Source: Campylobacteraceae bacterium
Lineage (GTDB): Bacteria; Campylobacterota; Campylobacteria; Campylobacterales; Sulfurospirillaceae
Length of the DNA stretch: 10,495 nt
NCBI GenBank assembly: GCA_027011025.1
Contig: JALVAU010000117.1
Span: forward strand, 1 to 10,495
Direction: 5' to 3'
Positions 7,409 through 10,495 of this stretch are shown here, piece after piece. How positions within the stretch are numbered: position 1 is the first letter of the stretch; every line of letters starts with the position of its first letter. The position numbers and the translations under genes were made by a program. The notes under the pieces are model-generated. The model was given only the letters and a program-made list of their open reading frames with translations, did not search any database and was not told the DNA's origin.

Positions 7409-8303
7409 TGTAGCCCTCTATGAGTTTTTTCTCTAACCTGTCTATTTTAAAGCTTTTAGCGATACCCGTAACTGTGTAATATGCTCTTTTACTTATGCCA
7501 TAAGGTGCTAAAGGCAAGGACATGAGAGTTTTTGTTTCATATACATTATCTCTTGGAAAATCAGGCTCCGTACAGCCAAGACATGGTGAGCCTGCTCTAG
7601 TCTTGGAACTCACTTCATTCCATAATATTTTATTGCAGTTTGCATGTGTCATCGGACCCCTGCAACCTTGTTCGTAAAACAGACAACCCTCTTTTTCTCC
7701 AAAATTTTTTGTATCTATTTTCCATTCAAAGTACTCATTTCTCAAACATCCGTGATGGACTAGATATGAAAACTCCTCTTTTGGTCTTAGATACTCATCA
7801 AGTAGCACCGTATTTCCATCTTTTAGCATAAAAAGAGTGTCAACTAACCATTTTGGATGAAGAGGACATCCTGGAATGTTTATAACTTTTTTATTTTTAT
7901 CCCAATATCCACCCTCTTCTTCTGCTCTAAAAAGTGCTCCTGTTATATTTTGTTTGTCTCTTTGAGCAAAAATCCCTCCAAAACTTGCACAAGATCCTGC
8001 ACAAATAATATACTCTACTCTCTTGGATAAATTCTCTATCAACTCTTCAAAAGAGTGACCACCTCTATCAATATAGTCTCTAACCTTTGTAAAAGACCCC
8101 TCAACAATCAAATAATCAAATCTTTGAGTGCTTTTTAAGATGGAATCCAAACTATAATCACTCAAAAGTAGCGGATGATAGACGATATCAAAATTTTTAG
8201 CAAAATTTTTCATACCCGGATAGTTAAAAAAAGAGTGTGAATCTCCATTGCAAGTGATGCCTTGTATCCAAACGATAGTTTTTTTGCTATGAAAAGTTGA
8301 CAT
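7395..8303 (-). CDS. Cytosolic group 2 [NiFe] hydrogenase, small subunit (HupU/HynS-like)
   Basis: Iron-sulfur electron-transfer subunit of a second hydrogenase. The start is the ATG at 8303, preceded by AGAGG seven bases away; a GTG at 8357 would add 18 residues unlike the family. The 302-residue protein opens MSTFHSKKTIVWIQG, with no twin-arginine signal and no C-terminal membrane anchor, so it should be cytosolic. Cluster ligands by motif are C105 (GSCASFGG) and C146 (PGCP) for the proximal cluster, H183/C186, C207 and C214 for the distal cluster, and C223, C241 and C244 for the medial cluster. The first proximal motif reads C18-N-G-D21 where group 1 enzymes have CTGC, so one cysteine ligand is replaced by Asp. 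The spacing C207-x6-C214 is one residue longer than in HydA of this window. The gene overlaps its large subunit by 14 bases. Subgroup 2d, as in Aquificales and other Sulfurimonas-type bacteria, is likely but needs a tree; a sensor role is the alternative. Confidence 0.9.
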   Translation of the reverse strand: MSTFHSKKTIVWIQGITCNGDSHSFFNYPGMKNFAKNFDIVYHPLLLSDYSLDSILKSTQRFDYLIVEGSFTKVRDYIDRGGHSFEELIENLSKRVEYIICAGSCASFGGIFAQRDKQNITGALFRAEEEGGYWDKNKKVINIPGCPLHPKWLVDTLFMLKDGNTVLLDEYLRPKEEFSYLVHHGCLRNEYFEWKIDTKNFGEKEGCLFYEQGCRGPMTHANCNKILWNEVSSKTRAGSPCLGCTEPDFPRDNVYETKTLMSLPLAPYGISKRAYYTVTGIAKSFKIDRLEKKLIEGYNENN

Positions 8304-8322
8304 ATTTACACCTCTTTTTTTT

Positions 8323-8331
8323 ATTTTACCA
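8323..8331 (-). promoter_or_regulatory. Possible extended -10 promoter before the cytosolic hydrogenase genes
   Basis: The 54-base gap between hypA and the small-subunit ATG contains, on the minus strand, TGGTAAAAT, an extended -10 (TGn plus TAAAAT, five of six matches to TATAAT). A transcript from it would start about 15 bases before the ATG at 8303, leaving room for the AGAGG site. There is no convincing -35. The element overlaps one arm of the inverted repeat TTACCA/TGGTAA (8326-8331 and 8348-8353). It could let the cytosolic hydrogenase be expressed separately from hypEA; the evidence is only a motif in AT-rich DNA. Confidence 0.25.
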
Positions 8332-8357
8332 CAATTTTGACCATTTTTGGTAAGCAC

Positions 8358-8699
8358 TTACTCCATCTCAAGCCTCATAAGATACATATCTTCACCATCA
8401 ACCGTCTCTATGTCATAACTTTTGCAAGTGGGACATGAAAATTCATTCTCTTTTAGGGTAAACTCTTTTTTACAAACATTGCAGTAAATCACAACATCTT
8501 GTATATGCATCACAAACTCTGCTTCTTCGCAGATAGTCTTCTCTTTGAAAGTATCAAATGCGGTTTGTAGCAAATCGGGCTCTACCCCGCTTAATTTTCC
8601 TATCTTTACTTCTACTTTTGTTATCTTTTCTGCACTCTCTTTTTTTGCATTCTCCTCACACAAATCCAAAAGTGAAGTAACTATCGAATACTCATGCAT
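8358..8699 (-). CDS. hypA: HypA, nickel insertion metallochaperone
   Basis: HypA hands nickel to the precursor of the hydrogenase large subunit, usually with the GTPase HypB. The start is the ATG at 8699 and not the TTG two codons upstream, because HypA proteins begin MHEYS and His2 beside the free N-terminus is the nickel site. This start also forms a TGATG stop-start overlap with hypE. The product is 113 residues, normal for the family. The structural zinc site is CNVC (73-76) with CPTC (89-92). The following hydrogenase small subunit starts 54 bases after the stop. HypA probably serves both hydrogenases here, and possibly other nickel enzymes; that is inferred, not visible. Confidence 0.96.
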   Translation of the reverse strand: MHEYSIVTSLLDLCEENAKKESAEKITKVEVKIGKLSGVEPDLLQTAFDTFKEKTICEEAEFVMHIQDVVIYCNVCKKEFTLKENEFSCPTCKSYDIETVDGEDMYLMRLEME

Positions 8700-9706
8700 C
8701 AGCAAATCCTCGGTAATAGTTCACCTTTTGGCGGTTCAAGATACCTAGAACTTCCCCATGGAGTATTGAGTATGACTTTTTGTCTGTAAGAGTCGGTTAC
8801 TTTTCCTATATATGAAGCTTTTTGTGTCTCTTTAAAACCTTTTAGTATATCCAAAGTCTTCTTCTCATCTCCCTCTTGCACACAAATTGCCATAGTTCCC
8901 TCATTTGCAAACTCATAAGGCTCAAATCCTAGCATCTCACAGATACCCTTTACCTCATCTGCAACGGGAATTTTATCTTCATCCACCTCTATACAAACAT
9001 CCGAAGTCTCTGCCCATTCATTTAAAACAGCACTCAAACCACCTCTTGTCGCATCTCTTAGTGATTTTATTTTGACACCACCTTTTATGAGGGCTTCAAC
9101 CATAGGCCAAAGTGTAGCGCAATCAGTTTTAAGCTCAAGCTCAAGCTCAATATCTTCTCTTTTAGCCAAGATGCATGCTCCGTGATTTCCAACTTCATTG
9201 GATATGATGATAGAGTCTCCACTCTTTAAATTGTGTGCTGAAATACCCTCTTTTAAAACCTCGCCGATTCCTGAAGTGTTTATAAAAAGACCGTCCACAC
9301 TGCCTTTTGGCACCACTTTTGTATCTCCTGCCACTATCAAGGCTTTGCTAACTTTCAACTCTTTTGCCATACTTTTAACTATAATCTCCAAATCTTCATA
9401 CAAAAAACCCTCTTCAATCATAAATGAACAGGTAAGATAAAGAGGTTTTGCACCCATCATAGATATGTCATTTACAGTTCCTGCTATGGCAAGTTTGCCT
9501 ATATTTCCTCCATTAAAAAAAATAGGGCTGACCGTAAACGAATCTGTAGTAAAGGCTATTTTTTTGGAATTTAGAGACAAAACTGCTGCATCTTCCATCT
9601 TTAAAAGAGTTTGATTATCAAAATATCTAAAAAAAAGCTCTTTTATCAGACTGCTTGTCTCTTCTCCACCGCCACCTTGTGAAAGCGTTACTCTTTTTTT
9701 ATTCAT
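8699..9706 (-). CDS. hypE: HypE, carbamoyl dehydratase for [NiFe]-hydrogenase cyanide ligands
   Basis: HypE receives a carbamoyl group from HypF on its C-terminal cysteine and dehydrates it with ATP to a thiocyanate, the source of the CN ligands on the active-site iron. The protein has 335 residues, the usual length, and ends in the diagnostic PRIC (acceptor Cys335). It also shows the AIR-synthase-fold ATP/Mg elements: the N-terminal glycine run SQGGGGEE (9-16), MEDAAVL, FTTDSF, GNIGKLAIAGTVNDISMMGA (67-86), VAGDTKVVPKG and RDATRGGLSAVLNEWA. The ATG at 9706 follows AAAGGAAAATT and lies inside the end of the transporter ATPase gene (8-base overlap), so the two are probably translationally coupled. 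Its stop shares one base with the hypA start. HypF, HypB, HypC and HypD are not in this window and must be encoded elsewhere. Confidence 0.97.
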   Translation of the reverse strand: MNKKRVTLSQGGGGEETSSLIKELFFRYFDNQTLLKMEDAAVLSLNSKKIAFTTDSFTVSPIFFNGGNIGKLAIAGTVNDISMMGAKPLYLTCSFMIEEGFLYEDLEIIVKSMAKELKVSKALIVAGDTKVVPKGSVDGLFINTSGIGEVLKEGISAHNLKSGDSIIISNEVGNHGACILAKREDIELELELKTDCATLWPMVEALIKGGVKIKSLRDATRGGLSAVLNEWAETSDVCIEVDEDKIPVADEVKGICEMLGFEPYEFANEGTMAICVQEGDEKKTLDILKGFKETQKASYIGKVTDSYRQKVILNTPWGSSRYLEPPKGELLPRIC

Positions 9707-10466
9707 AATTTTCCTTTAAATGTTTATGGTAGTGTGAATGAGAGAAATCCTTGTGCTTATGTCTATGCTTATGGATCAGATTTGCCTCTATGAGCATATC
9801 AAAATCCTTCAACAACTCCTCTATATCACCATCATATATCTTCTTATGCTTATCATTTATAACGATCGCTCTATCACTCACTTCATAAGCCAATGAGAGA
9901 TCATGTGTAGCTATAACTACACTCTTATCAAGCTCCAACATCATATCTATAAACCAACCTGTTGTACGAGGGTCCATAGAGGCTGTCGGCTCATCCAAAA
10001 AGAGGATTTGGGGCTCATATACCAATATGGAAGCCAATATAACTTTTTGCTTTTCACCACCACTTAGGTTAAGAGGATTTTTGTTTAAAAGCTCTGTTAA
10101 ACCAAACTCTTTTGCTATCTTTGTCACTCTTTTATCTACATCTTCAAAATCAAACTCTCTGAGACTAAAAGCTATCTCATCATATACAGTAGGGTTAAAA
10201 ATCATACTTTGAGGGTCTTGAAACAGTATGCCTACTCTTTTTCTAAACTCCTTGCCAACACTCTTTTTGCTAATCTTCACACCATCCATAAGATACTCGC
10301 CTTTTTTTGGAAAGTATAGACCTGCCAAGAGTCTTAATATAGTCGATTTGCCACTTCCGTTGTTGCCAAGCAAAACAACTTTTTCATCTTTTGAGATTTT
10401 AAAACTGATATCTTCTAAAACTCTTTTATCTTCATAAGAGAAGCTTACATCTCTAAACTCAATCAA
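9699..10466 (-). CDS. nikO: ECF-type nickel/cobalt transporter ATP-binding protein, histidine-rich tail
   Basis: Cytoplasmic ATPase that would power metal uptake with the T component encoded just upstream. At 255 residues it has the full ABC set: Walker A GNNGSGKST (35-42), Q-loop LFQDPQS (Q83), signature LSGGEKQ (134-140), Walker B ILFLDEP (154-160) and switch His in ATHD (H188). Start is TTG at 10466, because the protein opens MIEFRDVSFSY exactly as CbiO/EcfA proteins do; AAGGGG lies a suitable distance upstream, and the start overlaps the upstream gene by 8 bases. The last 24 residues are unusual: eight histidines fall between 232 and 249, alternating with Lys, Arg, Ser and Tyr, which suggests binding of Ni or Co. 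Nickel is favoured over cobalt because hypE, hypA and two nickel hydrogenases follow. The stop overlaps hypE by 8 bases. The ABC assignment is firm; the metal is inferred. Confidence 0.88.
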   Translation of the reverse strand: MIEFRDVSFSYEDKRVLEDISFKISKDEKVVLLGNNGSGKSTILRLLAGLYFPKKGEYLMDGVKISKKSVGKEFRKRVGILFQDPQSMIFNPTVYDEIAFSLREFDFEDVDKRVTKIAKEFGLTELLNKNPLNLSGGEKQKVILASILVYEPQILFLDEPTASMDPRTTGWFIDMMLELDKSVVIATHDLSLAYEVSDRAIVINDKHKKIYDGDIEELLKDFDMLIEANLIHKHRHKHKDFSHSHYHKHLKENYE

Positions 10467-10495
10467 AAAATCCCCTTGCCCTCATCGCTATTGTC
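10459..10495 (-). CDS. 3' end of an ECF transporter T-component gene (CbiQ/NikQ-like), partial
   Basis: Only the last 11 codons and the stop (TGA, 10461-10459) lie in the window; the gene begins beyond the right edge. The readable tail is TIAMRARGFFD. The AMRARGF string matches the Ala-x-x-Arg-Gly signature by which T components of energy-coupling-factor transporters (CbiQ, NikQ) dock on their ATPases. The frame overlaps the next gene, an ECF-type ATPase, by 8 bases, as expected for a T component cotranscribed with its ATPase. Identification rests on a short motif plus context. A second frame here is also open to a TGA at 10465-10463 but shows no recognisable motif. Confidence 0.6.
   Translation of the reverse strand, partial: TIAMRARGFFD

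Noticed and set aside
8304..8357. Upstream GTG start at 8357 for the cytosolic small subunit
   Set aside because: It would add 18 residues rich in Lys and Asn that do not resemble the family, and the ATG at 8303 has a much better ribosome site.
9131..9148. Three tandem copies of AAGCTC
   Set aside because: It lies inside hypE, encodes an alternating Glu-Leu stretch in a variable region, and is too short to suggest more than a slippage-prone spot.

Overview
The window is one strand-biased hydrogenase island. Every gene reads on the minus strand, so transcription runs from high to low coordinates. The DNA is AT-rich, the genes are tightly packed and often overlap, and the gene set hydABCDE plus a cytosolic [NiFe] hydrogenase plus hypE/hypA resembles hydrogen-oxidising Campylobacterota (Epsilonproteobacteria). 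Sulfurimonas, Sulfuricurvum or Sulfurovum-type bacteria are the best guess. This is judged from protein content and not from any database search.

Layout in order of transcription: (1) 10495-9699, the 3' end of an ECF transporter T-component gene (CbiQ/NikQ) and a complete ATPase subunit (NikO/CbiO) with a histidine-rich tail, probably nickel uptake. (2) 9706-8358, the maturation genes hypE and hypA, overlapping by a single base. (3) 8303-6062, the small and large subunits of a second [NiFe] hydrogenase. It has no export signal and no C-terminal maturation peptide, so it should be a cytosolic group 2 enzyme. (4) 6061-5864, a 198-base AT-rich control region with a cluster of ATGAAT/ATTCAT hexamers, including a perfect 14-bp palindrome. 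(5) 5863-53, the operon hydA-hydB-hydC-hydD-hydE for a Tat-exported, membrane-bound periplasmic uptake hydrogenase, its cytochrome b anchor, its processing protease and HydE. (6) 63-1, a strong AT-rich inverted repeat at the operon end.

How the genes work together: the ECF transporter would bring in nickel, HypA would deliver it, and HypE would make the cyanide ligands of the Fe(CN)2CO centre with HypF (outside the window). HydD trims HydB after nickel insertion. HydAB is exported folded by Tat and passes electrons from H2 through HydC to menaquinone. The cytosolic enzyme would use or sense H2 inside the cell; it needs no protease because its large subunit already ends at the position where others are cut.

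Most interesting points: HydE reads as a full-length but catalytically stripped HypF relative. The cytosolic small subunit has Asp in place of one proximal-cluster cysteine. Its large-subunit partner ends in an altered C-terminal motif. The hydA upstream region holds an unexplained palindrome cluster. No mobile element, CRISPR array, tRNA or rRNA was seen.
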